In this document: positions 12,975 to 23,622 of the stretch, in pieces
How the letters are laid out: every line of letters starts with the position of its first letter
How positions within the stretch are numbered: position 1 is the stretch's first letter
Source: Apricaphanius iberus
Lineage: Eukaryota > Chordata > Actinopteri > Cyprinodontiformes > Aphaniidae
NCBI GenBank assembly: GCA_028564705.1
Contig: JAPXFQ010000355.1
Span: 277,061-341,060 of the forward strand
Reading direction: 5' to 3'
Length of the DNA: 64,000 nt
Notes under the pieces: model-generated
Database searches by the model: none
The model's input: only the letters and a program-made list of their open reading frames with translations
Told to the model about the DNA's origin: nothing
Program-made: the position numbers and the translations under genes

Positions 12975-13362
12975 TTATTTATAGCATATATTACATTCAT
13001 TTACTCACCCAGACAAGGTTGGAGCAACTCGGAGTACGTATGGCAGCAACGTTGGTGAAATCGCGGGTTGGCGTAGTTGGATTAAGAGCCTGTAAAACAC
13101 CGCTACAGACAGCAACAAAGCACCAGAACTCAATAGTTCTAGAGATTCATAACAGAACTTCTTTTAAATGAATTATTTATATTAATTAATACTATTAACT
13201 CCTATTATATCAAATCAAAAATACTTTATCGATCCAACGAGGAGAAATTCATTAAATTCATTACATGGACATACGCTGACCGTGAATAGATATAAACTTC
13301 TCCTGAAGGACTCCCAAGTAGCTCCAAACTTGTCTGGGTGATTAAATGAACATAATAAATGG
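12975..13362. repeat. fold-back (inverted repeat) element
   Basis: The left arm (about 12979-13031, containing tcacccagacaagg and ttggagc) is complementary to the right arm (about 13307-13360, containing gctccaaacttgtctgggtg) over roughly 50 bases with a handful of mismatches. Some 275 bases lie between the arms, including a LINE-type tail. The right arm continues into 'aaggtccaggtt', which also appears in a related copy at about 43,940-44,015. Confidence 0.6.
13207..13252 (-). mobile_element. LINE 3'-tail remnant
   Basis: On the minus strand this reads 'gaatttctcctcgttggatc' followed by 'gataaagtatttttga'. That resembles the 'gatcaataaagta' 3' end common to many fish non-LTR elements. Only the tail is seen, within the fold-back element. 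The family is not assigned. Confidence 0.35.
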
Positions 13363-13684
13363 TAAAAACAAGGTCCAGGTTGAACACCCCCCACCTTAGA
13401 ATTTTCCCTTTAACAAGAAGAGAGAAAGAGACAGATTTCATAAGAGGAAAGATCAAAAAGGCCCGTCTCACTTTTGTCAATAAACACATTGATGTTCACT
13501 GGGACTTCTGGGGAAATAATCTGCGGACTAAAGAGAAAAAAGGGGAACTTTGTGGAACGTCTGGTGTAGACAGAGGGTTGCATTCACCGAATATTTTCAG
13601 CACTTGACTGTTTTCTAGACCAGTTTTTCTCAACCAGGGTTCTGTGGAGCATTAGTTGTCCGTTCCAAGAGGTCCCTGATAATA

Positions 13685-13709
13685 ATATATATATATATAT
13701 ATATATATT
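13685..13709. repeat. short (AT)n microsatellite
   Basis: Roughly twelve AT dinucleotides. Confidence 0.9.
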
Positions 13710-13775
13710 TAAAAAGATCCTCTGATATTTATTTAAAAAAACTTTACTCAGATGTGACAGAAACCTTTATCTGTA

Positions 13776-14274
13776 GAGTCGGAAAAGTATCGTTATAAAT
13801 AAACTCACGCAGGGGTTTTCATAAATGCACATGCTCATTCGGAAATGCACACACTGTGGTTCACAAATATAATTTCGATAAACATTTACGATATAAATTC
13901 ACAAATGCACTCAATCTGGTTCACAAATATAGAATTCACTCAGAATTCTCTCAATGCAGCGAGGTTCACAAATGAAAAGCTGTCCATTAATGCACATTCA
14001 ATGATCCACATGATCTGAGTGAGTTCATATTTTAAGTTTCTCTCAAAATTATAGTTGTGAAACAGCTCATATGCATATTTGTGAACTAGATTGTGTGCAT
14101 TTGTGAACAAGATTGTGTGCATTTGTCAATTTATATTACAACTGTTTCTCGAAATTATATGTGTGAACCACAGCGTGTGCATTTGTGAAACGGACCGTGA
14201 GCATTTATGAATGAACATGTGCATTAATGAAAAACCCTGCGTGAGTTTTATTTATAATGAGACCTTTCCGACTC
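13776..14274. mobile_element. 499-bp hairpin MITE with arms of ~240 bp
   Basis: The segment begins gagtcggaaa and ends tttccgactc. Most of the left half finds its complement in the right half: 'ttataaataaactcacgcag' pairs with 'ctgcgtgagttttatttata', 'aatgcacatg' with 'catgtgcatt', and 'gtggttcaca' with 'tgtgaaccac'. The transcript would fold into one long imperfect hairpin. Within each arm, variants of 'ttcacaaatgcaca' repeat. No coding capacity. A convincing target duplication was not found. Confidence 0.85.
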
Positions 14275-15195
14275 CATATTCATGTACCTAAACTACTGAA
14301 GGCAACATGACCTTTTTCTCTTTAACAAAACTAATTCATTGCATTAAAAATGTGAAACTTTTATATTAAATTAATTTATTACACAAAGACTGACTGACAA
14401 CTGACATTTAATGAAAGTCGAAAATTCAGTATCTCAGAAAATTACAATATTGTGAACATTTTCAATTTTGAAGACACCTTTATACAATAGTTTTCAGAAA
14501 TATGTAACATAATTTTACATACACGCTTCTAGAAAAATACTGTAAATAGTGTTTTTTTTACTACAGTTTAAAGTTGCTGCATATATTTTATTTCATTATG
14601 TCCAAGGGCTGCTGCATGTATGTCGTGATCTGTTACATTTATCTGAAAACTGCCTAAATATGCCAAGGAGCTACTGCTAATTTATGATTTTTATTCTGGG
14701 AATTACAACTGAAAGCTCATATTTACCTGAAAGAGTGAATAAACGGCTACAATGCAATTCAAAAGGCTTCCCCTAAGATAGGGGAAAACCAATTCTAGAT
14801 TGTGATGGAAAAATCGGGACATACAATATTGCGATATATGGGCGTATCAATATTTTCTTATTATTATCATATATATTATCCATAGCAGATAGTATATAAG
14901 ACAGATGGACGTTTTTTTGTCGATTCTGTTCATAATTATTTTCCAGTCATTCAGGCATCTTTCTGGTAACAGTAATGCAGTCTTATTAGAAGATTATTTC
15001 CCAAACAGAACTTCATCTGTCTACTTTTTCCACGTTTAATCCTGTCGCCCTCAGTGCCCTCTTTTTCCTCCCTGAAGGTGTGATTCTGTCTGACTTCTGT
15101 TCTAAGCGATGTTTTTTTATTTTTTATGTCTGAACCGCCAGTATGTTTCCACTCATTTATTTACACACCAGAACTCTTGTTTTCTCTCCACGCAG
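14275..15195. other. unassigned AT-rich sequence
   Basis: A short patch at about 14,810-14,860 (gcgatatatgggcgtatcaa) resembles the degenerate 'cgatat' subterminal motifs of fish DNA elements. Otherwise nothing is recognised. Confidence 0.4.
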
Positions 15196-15245
15196 GGGCG
15201 ATTCTAGACCTAGAGCTTTGCTGGGGCACAGGCCCCCAACTCCCA
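15194..15245 (+). mobile_element. left end of a hAT-type element (unpaired)
   Basis: 'caggggcgattctagacc', followed shortly by 'ctggggcacaggccccc', resembles the terminal repeat of a widespread fish hAT group. The matching right end was not found downstream, so the copy is truncated. Confidence 0.3.
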
Positions 15246-15859
15246 ATACATAAAAAAATGATAATAAATTTGTTCGTAATACGAAATAAATAGCTAGCCT
15301 ACGGGTACAAGCTTCAAAATCATTATTGTCACTGTGATACTGTAGTCGAAATTAAACCACTGGTAAACATACAAGGATAGATTCATGGATATTATATAAT
15401 GATATTTGTTTGCACATCTCAAAGATTTACAAGCAACATCCTCTTACTGCAACCATTTAAGATCAGAAAGAGTCAGATTATTTACTACAAACCTCAGTCC
15501 AAGTTTAACACAAGTAGTTCAGGAAATCAAAGTAGCTAACAAACAAAGAACAAAACATATCTTTTTATCTTAGGCTACATTATAGGCAAATTATCACCTA
15601 TAGGCTACTCTGACTTTGTGTAGATTATTATAGGCTACATTTGCAAATGCAACAAACTTTTTTTTAATTTGCCATTAATCCATTGATTAAATCACAGCCC
15701 TGGCTATTACCAGCATACATGTTTATGTTACTGTTAATGTGGACAACTATCATACCTCCCTTGTCCTCCACATCTATCCTCTCTGTTCCTCTCCCTCTGC
15801 TTCGGTTCAGGAAGAATTTCCTGATGTCCATCTCTAAATAGTTTATCAGGAGGCTATGT
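15246..15859. other. unassigned sequence
   Basis: Possibly internal sequence of the truncated hAT-like element just upstream. No coding similarity seen. Confidence 0.3.
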
Positions 15860-15862
15860 TTA

Positions 15863-16415
15863 GGACCTGTCCACACGTAGCCGGGTATCTCACAAAACGG
15901 AGATATTTTTCTACGGTTTGGCCCGTCATCCACAAGTAACCGGAGATTTTCGGCACCAAAAACAATTCTTTTTAAAAACTCCGGCCAAAGTGGAGATTTA
16001 CGTTTTCTCCGTTTTCAGTATCTGCCAGTGGACGGTTGAAAACGGAGTTTTAAGAACCGTAACGTCACTATCTGCAACAAAAAATGATCCAACATCACTT
16101 GTGCGACCTGTGTTTACTCTCAGAAACAGCATTTATGCCTTCAGAGCTGATTTGGCATCATTCATTGTTAAAGCGCCTTTTGCTTCTTTGCTTTCATAAG
16201 CTGCATGACTGCTGCGTAGTGGAGCTAGAGGATATAAAGTTACTCTGAGCGGATAGGATTTGGGAGAACTACTGCCCCCTACAGGTTTGCCACGTCTATG
16301 AATGTTCTGAAAAACACATTTATCTGGTTACGTGTGGATGGAGATTTTTTTTTTTCAAGGAGCAGAGGAAAATCTTCGTTTAAAAAGAAAACCCCGGCTA
16401 CGTGTGGACATGGGC
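15863..16415. mobile_element. MITE with TTA duplication and 'tgtccacacgtagccggg' TIRs
   Basis: A 553-bp element flanked by TTA (15860-15862 and 16416-16418). The left end ggacctgtccacacgtagcc matches the reverse complement of the right end, gcccatgtccacacgtagcc, over most positions. A 3-bp TTA duplication suggests PIF/Harbinger. The frame at 15918-16199 is incidental. Confidence 0.75.
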
Positions 16416-16435
16416 TTAGTTTTACAGTAGGACAG

Positions 16436-16975
16436 CTTCACACACAGCATAAGCTACTTTTTATAGGACTCTCTCCACAGTACACAGAGTCCGCCCATTC
16501 TCTCTCTAGGGCCAATATGGAGACGCTGATGCATAATTTTATCACCAGTAGAATTGACTACTGCAATGCCCTGCTTTCTGGTCTTCCCAAAAAGAAGATT
16601 TTAGGTCTAAAACTTTTAATAAAACTCAGCAGCACGTGTCCTTATGAGGACCACGAAGCGGGAGCACATCACTCCGGTTTTAGAGTCATTGCATTAGCAA
16701 TGCAATATGTTTCAGGATCGATTTTTAAAATACTTCTAATGGTTTTTAAGTGTCTTAACGATCTTGGGCCTTCTTATCTTTTGGAACTGCTTTTACCGTA
16801 CAAACCCTTGCGGTCTCTGCGCTCCTCTGGCAGCCGTCTCCTCGTGATTCCAAAAGCCAGGACACATACCCGCGGCGAGGCGTCCTTACATTATAACGGC
16901 CCTCAGCTCCGGAACAGGCTGCCGGAGGACCTCAGGATCCGCAGAGAACGTTCATGTTGTTAAGAAACAGGCTCA
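16436..16975 (+). pseudogene. LINE ORF2 C-terminal region, degraded
   Basis: The frame retains recognisable post-RT motifs of L2/CR1/Rex-type ORF2: ITSRIDYCNALLSGLPKK, ILLMVFKCLNDLGPSYL, LRSLRSSGSRLLVIPKA, RNRLPEDLRI. The same motif order occurs in the intact LINE at 37.1-40.2 kb ([31 protein letters not shown]). A short piece near residue 100 is scrambled, probably by an indel. The expected tail ('F.. L.THLFSLAF') is in another frame after 16,963, so at least one further frameshift is present. Confidence 0.75.
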
Positions 16976-17584
16976 ACACTCACCTTTTTAGTCTAGCTTT
17001 TAACTGATTACTATTTATTCAGCCTGTTTAGCTGCATTGCTTGTTTTATTTATTTATTTTAATTATAGTTAAGTTTTAATACACAATTTATGTTTTACAG
17101 TTTTACTTTCTCCATTATCACATTTTATTAGTTATTTTATTAACCATATTAGCTTTTGTCATTTTACATATTTTAATCCTTCCAGTGTTTCCTCTGTGTA
17201 GCCCTCTGCCGCGGGTGGGCGGCGGCGGCCTGGGGATGGCTGGGGTTTCCGCCCTCCCTCCCTGGGTGCCCTGGTCTGGATCTGCTTCAGTCGAGGCAGA
17301 CGGCTCCCCTGATGGCGTGTCGTTAGTGACCTGACTCATCTGAGCTCTACCTATGGCATTTTGGGAAGGTGTCTGTGTGTACACGTGTTTGTTTGTGGAT
17401 GTGTGTCTGTGTGTGTTTGGAAAATGGAGTTTGCAAATGGGGAATAATTTTCGTTTTGTTTTTACAATTGTGGGGAAGGGATGGGAATGTGGGTTCTGAG
17501 GGGTCATTTTAATCTGTAAAGCACTTTGAGCTGCATTTTTTTTTAATGAAAAGCGCTTTGTAAATAAAGTTTGATTTGATTTGA
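16436..17584 (+). mobile_element. 5'-truncated L2/CR1-group LINE, 3' end
   Basis: The end of a decayed reverse-transcriptase ORF is followed by ~600 bp of 3' UTR. The element stops at the classic LINE tail 'agcgctttgtaaataaag' plus a short (tttgat)n run at ~17,548-17,584. It starts 20 bases after the MITE at 15863-16415. All endonuclease and most RT sequence is missing. Confidence 0.75.
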
Positions 17585-19705
17585 TGTACGTACAGTATAA
17601 ATCATTATTAATTGTCCGCACGTGTGCAATCAATCAAATCACTGCTAAATTTGGGTCATAATGACGCTAAGCGTTGAAAAACAGATGCTAATTATGTAGG
17701 CAACATTCTCTAACAGCGATCAACTTGTCATTTTTTCTGTTAAAATAGTTGTGAATTTGTTGTAACACTCTGTGCTGAAAGTGATATGACGAGATCCAAC
17801 GAGGTAAAACGAAACTTTGGCAAGAATCGTGTGAATGATTTTCATTGGTTGTTGTGTTCAATCTCACCCAGCGACAGAGGTGCTATTTCCTGATTGGGTA
17901 TTGTGACCCCTTTCTTTTTTCCTTTTTGGCTCGTAAGTGACAGGCTTGAGTTATGCAGGCACAGAGATGCGCTCATGAAGGCCGTTTCCAGCGAGAGCAG
18001 CGCTAGAATTTTACTGGAGCACTTAGAGACTTTTACTATCATGTGCCCCAGTGAATAAGGTGTAGTAACGCCTCCGCGCTGTCGCTGACAGCTCAATAAC
18101 AAAAGTCAGATGAGTATCCAGGAGGAAAAGCTATCATAGAAAAACAGAGATGGAGACAGACCCATTATGTTCAGGAAATCGATTCCTGCTCTGAAAATCA
18201 ATTTCTGTTTCGGAAACAAAAAGCTCCCATCAGACTGAGGTGACCTTTTTGGAGGTACTGAATAATCGTAGCCTCTCTGGTGGGCGGCGGATCGATGGAA
18301 ACCGCACCGATGGGGGCCCGCCGGCTCCAGTTGACTGTGCTGGGCATGTTCTGACAGCAGAGGCTGCTTTCCCACAATGCATCTTACCTTCACGCCGCTC
18401 CACTGAAGCTAAAAGTTTGAAACCCATCCACAGTAAAGTTCCAGAAGCAGCCGCTCTCTGCTTTCTCTCTAATCAGTCTCAGCTTGTGGCTGCGGGGCCT
18501 TTTTCAAAACATGTTCCAAACACGAATGGATGCAGAAGCTTCAAAGTGTCGACGAAGCAACAAGTTGCTGTGATCTGTGGCTTTTTTGTGCTTCTTTTCC
18601 AGTTGGTTCACCCTCACATCTAGTTTTTAAAGGACCAACTCACGTTTTGGAGTTTTTTTTTTTAGAACTCAAGTAGGTCGTGTTGCGAAGCTACAGAAGA
18701 CTTGTTTTTTGTTGTTTAGAGATCAAGCAAAACTCCAAGGTGAAAAGCAGAGAAACCAGTTAATCGTGTTAGAATAATCTCCCACAGGAGGCCCACGGTG
18801 GATTTTCTCACTGGGAGACCTTGCAGAGTGTTTTTTGACTCACTTGTGTCAACGCAGCTTGAGTGTTGCTTTGCTGCGAATGTCTGCAGGCTAATTGTAG
18901 GTGTCAAGTGGTTGTTGAAACATTTGCAGCTCCATGCTGGAACTTTGTTTAAAGAGAGTTATTTTGGAGCAAAGATAAACTAAATGATTAAATGTCTCAG
19001 GAGAGGATATATAATGTAGATTAAACCAGATATTTACTCCATTTATCTTACATTTTTCCTTGCCTATTTGCTAAATAAAAAACAAATAAATAATTTGGAC
19101 GACCTTGCTTGTCAAAAGAAATATATAGGGATTTTAATTTTTCAAAGTCTTGTTCTCCTTGTGATTTATGTATTTATAAATGTCACATTTCCTAACTAAA
19201 TATTTAGTTCACTACCAAGGTTCACACTTACAGAGATAACTTACGAATGTTTATTCAGAAGCAAGGGATGGAAAGGAGGAAGAGTCTGGGGAGATGGGGA
19301 GCATGAAACCTGCCGCACACGAGATTAATCTGATGAATTTAAAGTAATTCCAGGTCGTTTGCTCAGGATGTAGCTTGCTGTATACGCGTAATTTTCGAGG
19401 CGAGTTGAAAAGCTCACTGTGTGCGCTCTACATCAGCTGTGACCTGATTACTACCATTAAAACGCGTTCTCCACTCACACCATTCCAAGATAGTAGCCCC
19501 CTGACGTCACATCAGAAAAACAAATGAAACGGAGGCAAGAGATGAATACCCATATTTTCCTAACCTTAAAATGTTGGCAGTGACGAGGGCTCATCAAAAA
19601 AATATTTCCTCCATTTCCATCTCTGTCTCCGTTTTTTTCTGACATGAAGGCAGGGGGCTGCCATCTTTGAATCACGTGAGCGAAGAATGCATTCTGATTG
19701 CTAAC
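17585..19705. other. unassigned sequence
   Basis: Around 18,230-18,440 is G+C-rich with overlapping open frames on both strands, the longest 127 codons (18240-18623, plus). None has a recognisable domain, signal peptide or clean splice pattern. Confidence 0.4.
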
Positions 19706-20085
19706 TTCAAGCTTCAAACTAAATATATAGCTTGGTAGGTTAGCATGCTAGGTAATTATTTAGCTTCAAACTAAATATGAAGCTTGGTAGGTTAGCTAGC
19801 TAAATGTCTAGCTTCAAACTAAATATGTAGCTTGGTAGGTTAGCTTGCTAGCCAAATATTTAGCTTCAAACCAAATATGTAGCTTGGTAGGTTAGCTTGC
19901 TAGCCAAATAATTAGCTTCAAACCAAATATGTAGCTTGGTAGGTTAGCTTGCTAGCCAAATATTTAGGTTCAAACTAAATGTAGCTTGGTAGGTTAGCTA
20001 GCACAATATTTAGCTTTAAGGTAAATATTAGGCTATTTATCTTCAATAAAATATTTAGCTTGTCATTTTAGTTGGCAGCTTCTAA
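19706..20085. repeat. AGCT/AAATATTT-rich repeat, block C (53-bp unit)
   Basis: Five to six head-to-tail copies of a ~53-bp unit. Each contains 'agcttcaaactaaatatgta', 'gcttggtaggttagcttgc' and 'tagccaaatattt'. The copies differ by few substitutions, so this block is younger than block B. The vocabulary is the same as in the other four blocks. Confidence 0.9.
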
Positions 20086-21227
20086 AATTAGTAGGCCTAC
20101 TGTTTGCATTGCTGGTTGTACATAGACAAACCTGTATACATGTAGAATATGGGCAAATACAGAGCAATAACAGTATAGCTATTATTATGATACACTCAAT
20201 AACAATATTTAACTTGCTGAAGACCAACTCTGCAGATTCAAAGAAGCAGGAGAAAGGTTTTTGTCATGCCCCCACCCCCCCAAAAAAAAAGAAGAATGAA
20301 AGGGGATTTCCACTCCTGCTCAAAACAATTATTTAACCTTTTCTTAAATGATTTCCCATAATCAAAACAAAATTGTAAATTTAAAAAGTCATTTTCAAGT
20401 TCTCAGCAGGTGCAGAGGAATATCTCATAGGGCGGGTTTGTTCTGTTTATTGCAGGACTAGAAAGGTCAGCTCCTTGCCTCTCTGTGGGTGAAAATTAAT
20501 TAAAATGGAGGAGTTTTCATTCTGATGTATGATTATTTGAGTCAGAACCAACGAGAGACTCTTGACACATCTTGGCTTGACATGCCAAACACCAGCTTTC
20601 ATGCTTCAACAACTTTGCTTTTCAGTGAAAAGAACGTGTAGACACAAGCAATGGGCAGATAATAGAGGGCAGTTTTCAAAACGAGATGCCTTTGCCACTT
20701 AAAGACGGGAGCCAGCGATGAGCAGCGGAGTGGGTGCAAATTGGCTCCTGCAGTGTGAAGATTGGGAATTCGGTTGAGGAGGTGGTTAAAGTAACATTTC
20801 TATTAGTCACTGCAATTACAACAAAAAAAGAAAAAACATTTTCACTTCTTTGAGTGTGAAAAAAGTGAGGTGTTCTGGCTGCTAAATAATTAGTGGTTGA
20901 ACAACAGAAACCTGGCAGTAAAAACACTGATTTACCTGTTTGTATGGAGGATAGACTGGAAGTCCTACTGAAAGCGGCCCAGACTCCTCGCCAAAAGTCC
21001 ACTCAAGTCCTAACATGTTTCCGTTCAAAAATCTTTAAAATCCTGGAAAGGAAGAAAAAAAAACATCCGTCTCTGTCCAGTAATGGAAAAAACAGGCCAA
21101 GAATAGAAAGTCAAGTCCTGGTTTCTCAAATCTTAATAAAGGAGCAGCCTATGAGCCTCCTGATCAACTGACCTCTTATGACGAGTAGGTGCAGCTCCTT
21201 GTTTGACGGAGGTCTTTATCTAACCCC
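20086..21227. other. unassigned sequence
   Basis: No supported gene. Open frames at 20676-21002 (minus) and 20893-21171 (plus) overlap each other and carry no motifs. Confidence 0.45.
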
Positions 21228-21230
21228 TAA

Positions 21231-21651
21231 TGGTGCATTCAGACCGCAAGCTTTGTCAGCGTCAAGCAACACTCACAAAGCGACTAGTTTGACGCATGTA
21301 CACAGAAGATACATTTTTAAGATGAAGCTTTCAAAGCTCGAAGGCGGGCCTTTCACTGCTGGATGTTTTAAACACCCACGGATCGTGGTTGGCTAGGCAG
21401 CGTCGGCGTCGGGCAACGTCACTACAGTGAGTCGCTCTGATTGGTTGTCGTGCTGCGTCAAGAGCATTAAGGCCATCAAATGTTTTCAAGCTTTGAAGCT
21501 TGAAACGCAGGAAAAGATTGAAAAGTTGACGGAGTCAACGCTCACAAAGCGCCGCAGAGACCGTGACGCTCCTCCAACGGCCTCAGCCGTAGATTTAACA
21601 TGTGATCTTGATGCTGCTGACGCTGCCGTTTGGGGTGGTGTGAACGTACCA
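21231..21651 (+). mobile_element. PIF/Harbinger MITE, copy 3
   Basis: A 421-bp element bounded by TAA (21228-21230, 21652-21654), with ends tggtgcattcagacc and ggtgtgaacgtacca. It is nearly collinear with the inverted copy at 6269-6686 and shares its first ~60 bases with the shorter copy at 5136. The frame at 21427-21654 lies inside it and is not a gene. Confidence 0.85.
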
Positions 21652-21654
21652 TAA

Positions 21655-22168
21655 GAGACTGAAATGATGGCCTGTTGTGTACAAATGGAGTTCCCCTTCC
21701 GCTCTACCTTAACACAGGACTTAGCCCCAATCCAGAGTGAGATGCCTTTCAATTTTTCAGACCATCCCCCCATGCCTGCTGGAGGCAACAACTTGAAGAC
21801 ACCAACAGAATTACACCGTCTGCAAAAAATGGTCCATTGTTAAGCAATTGAAAATCTGCATGTCTTTTATTTTTGAAATTGTCTTCATGCTTCACATTGC
21901 TCCTCTGTCAGATTTTCTGTCTGGCCCTATTTAAACTTCAGAGATTCACATGTCCTGGAAGCGTAGCGAGGGCGATAAAGCGATTCTGGGACGCTTTCGA
22001 TTCGCAACGCGTCGCGTCCAATGGAAAACAGGCCCATTGACGATCGGGGCAGATATAGAGCTCCGGGAGTTGATGTCACTTCTCCGAGCATTCACCAGCT
22101 GAAATCGAATCAGCGCCGTAGTGGCAGGCAGCCTCCCGCAGTTATATGCGGCTAACTCAAACCTAGAA
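21655..22168. other. unassigned sequence upstream of THAP remnant
   Basis: Positions 21,955-22,160 are G+C- and CpG-rich and may be the 5' flank of the THAP-coding remnant that follows. Otherwise nothing is recognised. Confidence 0.35.
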
Positions 22169-22380
22169 ATGGTAAAAATGATGGATAACTGTTGTGCCAT
22201 AACAGAGGCGGACGAGATAAGGAAAAATCATTCAACGGGATTTCCAAGGTTCCAGAACGCAGAAAACTTTGGATTGTTGCAATGAAACGCGCTAGCGACC
22301 GGGCTAAAAAGAAGCTGTGGGACCCCCGCGAGGAAAGGTTTCCGCTTATGTGACGACCACTTCATATCAGATACATAAAC
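22169..22380 (+). pseudogene. THAP-domain coding remnant
   Basis: Three forward frames together show the outline of a THAP zinc-dependent DNA-binding domain. There is an ATG-initiated N-terminus with adjacent cysteines (MVKMMDNCCA), then FPRFQNAE, then in a shifted frame WIVAMKRA and LWDPREERF, and finally RLCDDHFISD, the conserved C-x2-H-F end. At least two frameshifts separate the pieces, so no protein is made. THAP domains occur in P-element-like transposases and in host THAP proteins. No transposase body was recognised downstream, so the origin is open. Confidence 0.55.
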
Positions 22381-23552
22381 CAACGTTTCCTCAACTCTAT
22401 ATGGTATTTGTTTTACATACTTTTATTAAACTTCTTAGTGGACTTCCTACAGTTATCTTGCCAAGGTTTTTTCTGTCTTGTTGCTCACATAACTAGGAAA
22501 CATCTCGTAAAACTTTGCATAATCATAATCTTTGAAATGTCCGCATGCTGCTGTTTACATGTCTTGTGAGGAACAGACTAAGGAGTAATTTATTTCTTTG
22601 AAGCAATGCTTGATTAATAGTCCGATATTGACAGACATAACCTAGCTTCCCATTTGCTCATGGTAGCTAAAATGAGCCTTACTCTCAGCCAACGTTCTGC
22701 TTTCAGCCAGAACCCTATCAAACCCCCCATTCATTGACCAGTTTTTAGCTAATTCTCAACAAATCTGTGTTGAACTGGAAGCAAATGGAGCAATGCTTTC
22801 ATTCAGTAAATCAGATTTGACCGAGTATGAAACCCACACAAACACTTCTCAGGTTTAGTGGTGGAAATCAGCTCATAGCAGACGTAGACGGTATGATTGT
22901 GTTGACAGCCCTCACGGAGGGCACCGACTCACGGAGGGCCCCGACTCAGCGAGAGGTCAGACGTGAACCGATGAACCGATGGCACTGGGACACGCTGTCT
23001 AATTTAGTTAGAGACAAACTAGAAACAGAATTTATCTGCTTACTTACAGAATACAGGGAGCCGTTTGTACAGTAACTCAGTTACATATTAATAGCAGTAT
23101 TTTGCGTTATTTTGCCTGTCATAAGATAAATAAATGGCGGTTCAATTTCCAAAGTCATATCTACATCCATGCTATTTATTCATTTATAAATTAACCAAAG
23201 AAAGAAATAGTTTTCCATGTTCTTTATTTGCATATATTTAGACCAAAAAGAACACCTCAACACTGATTTAGTTTTTTTTCTTTTACCTTTTATTAAATTT
23301 TATTTTACAGCATGTCCACAGTAGTGGACAACTATCCTGTATGAAATCTTTTCTGCTTCATGTGTGTCTTAAAACTTAATTTGACCCATGTTTTGTTATT
23401 AATCGTTAGCACTTTCCCCTTGGAGTTCAGAACGTCTCAGTGTATCGTTGTTCTGTTCCAGGGTGATTTAGAGGCTATAATCCAACTACACTATCATGCG
23501 ATTACAATGACATCACTGCCGTGCTCCATCCCAGTTGTAGTCAGACATCAAC
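22381..23552. other. unassigned sequence between THAP fragments
   Basis: The frame at 22827-23075 has no recognisable domain. It might be decayed downstream coding sequence of the THAP gene, but no motif supports that. Confidence 0.3.
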
Positions 23553-23622
23553 ATGGTTCACGTTTGCGTGTTTATAAATTGCGCCAACCGAACGACCAAC
23601 TGGACTAAGTTCAGCTTCCACA
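23553..23622 (+). pseudogene. second THAP-like N-terminus, truncated
   Basis: An ATG opens into MVHVCVFINCANRT followed by TKFSFHR. This is the C-x4-C start and the F-hydrophobic-F-H-R stretch of a THAP domain. The similarity stops where a repeat end (gagttagggggtggct) begins at ~23,628, suggesting that a mobile element cut the reading frame. Neither the conserved W nor the C-x2-H half is present. Confidence 0.4.

Noticed and set aside
15918..16199. 93-codon plus-strand frame
   Set aside because: It lies wholly within a TTA-flanked MITE and has no domain.
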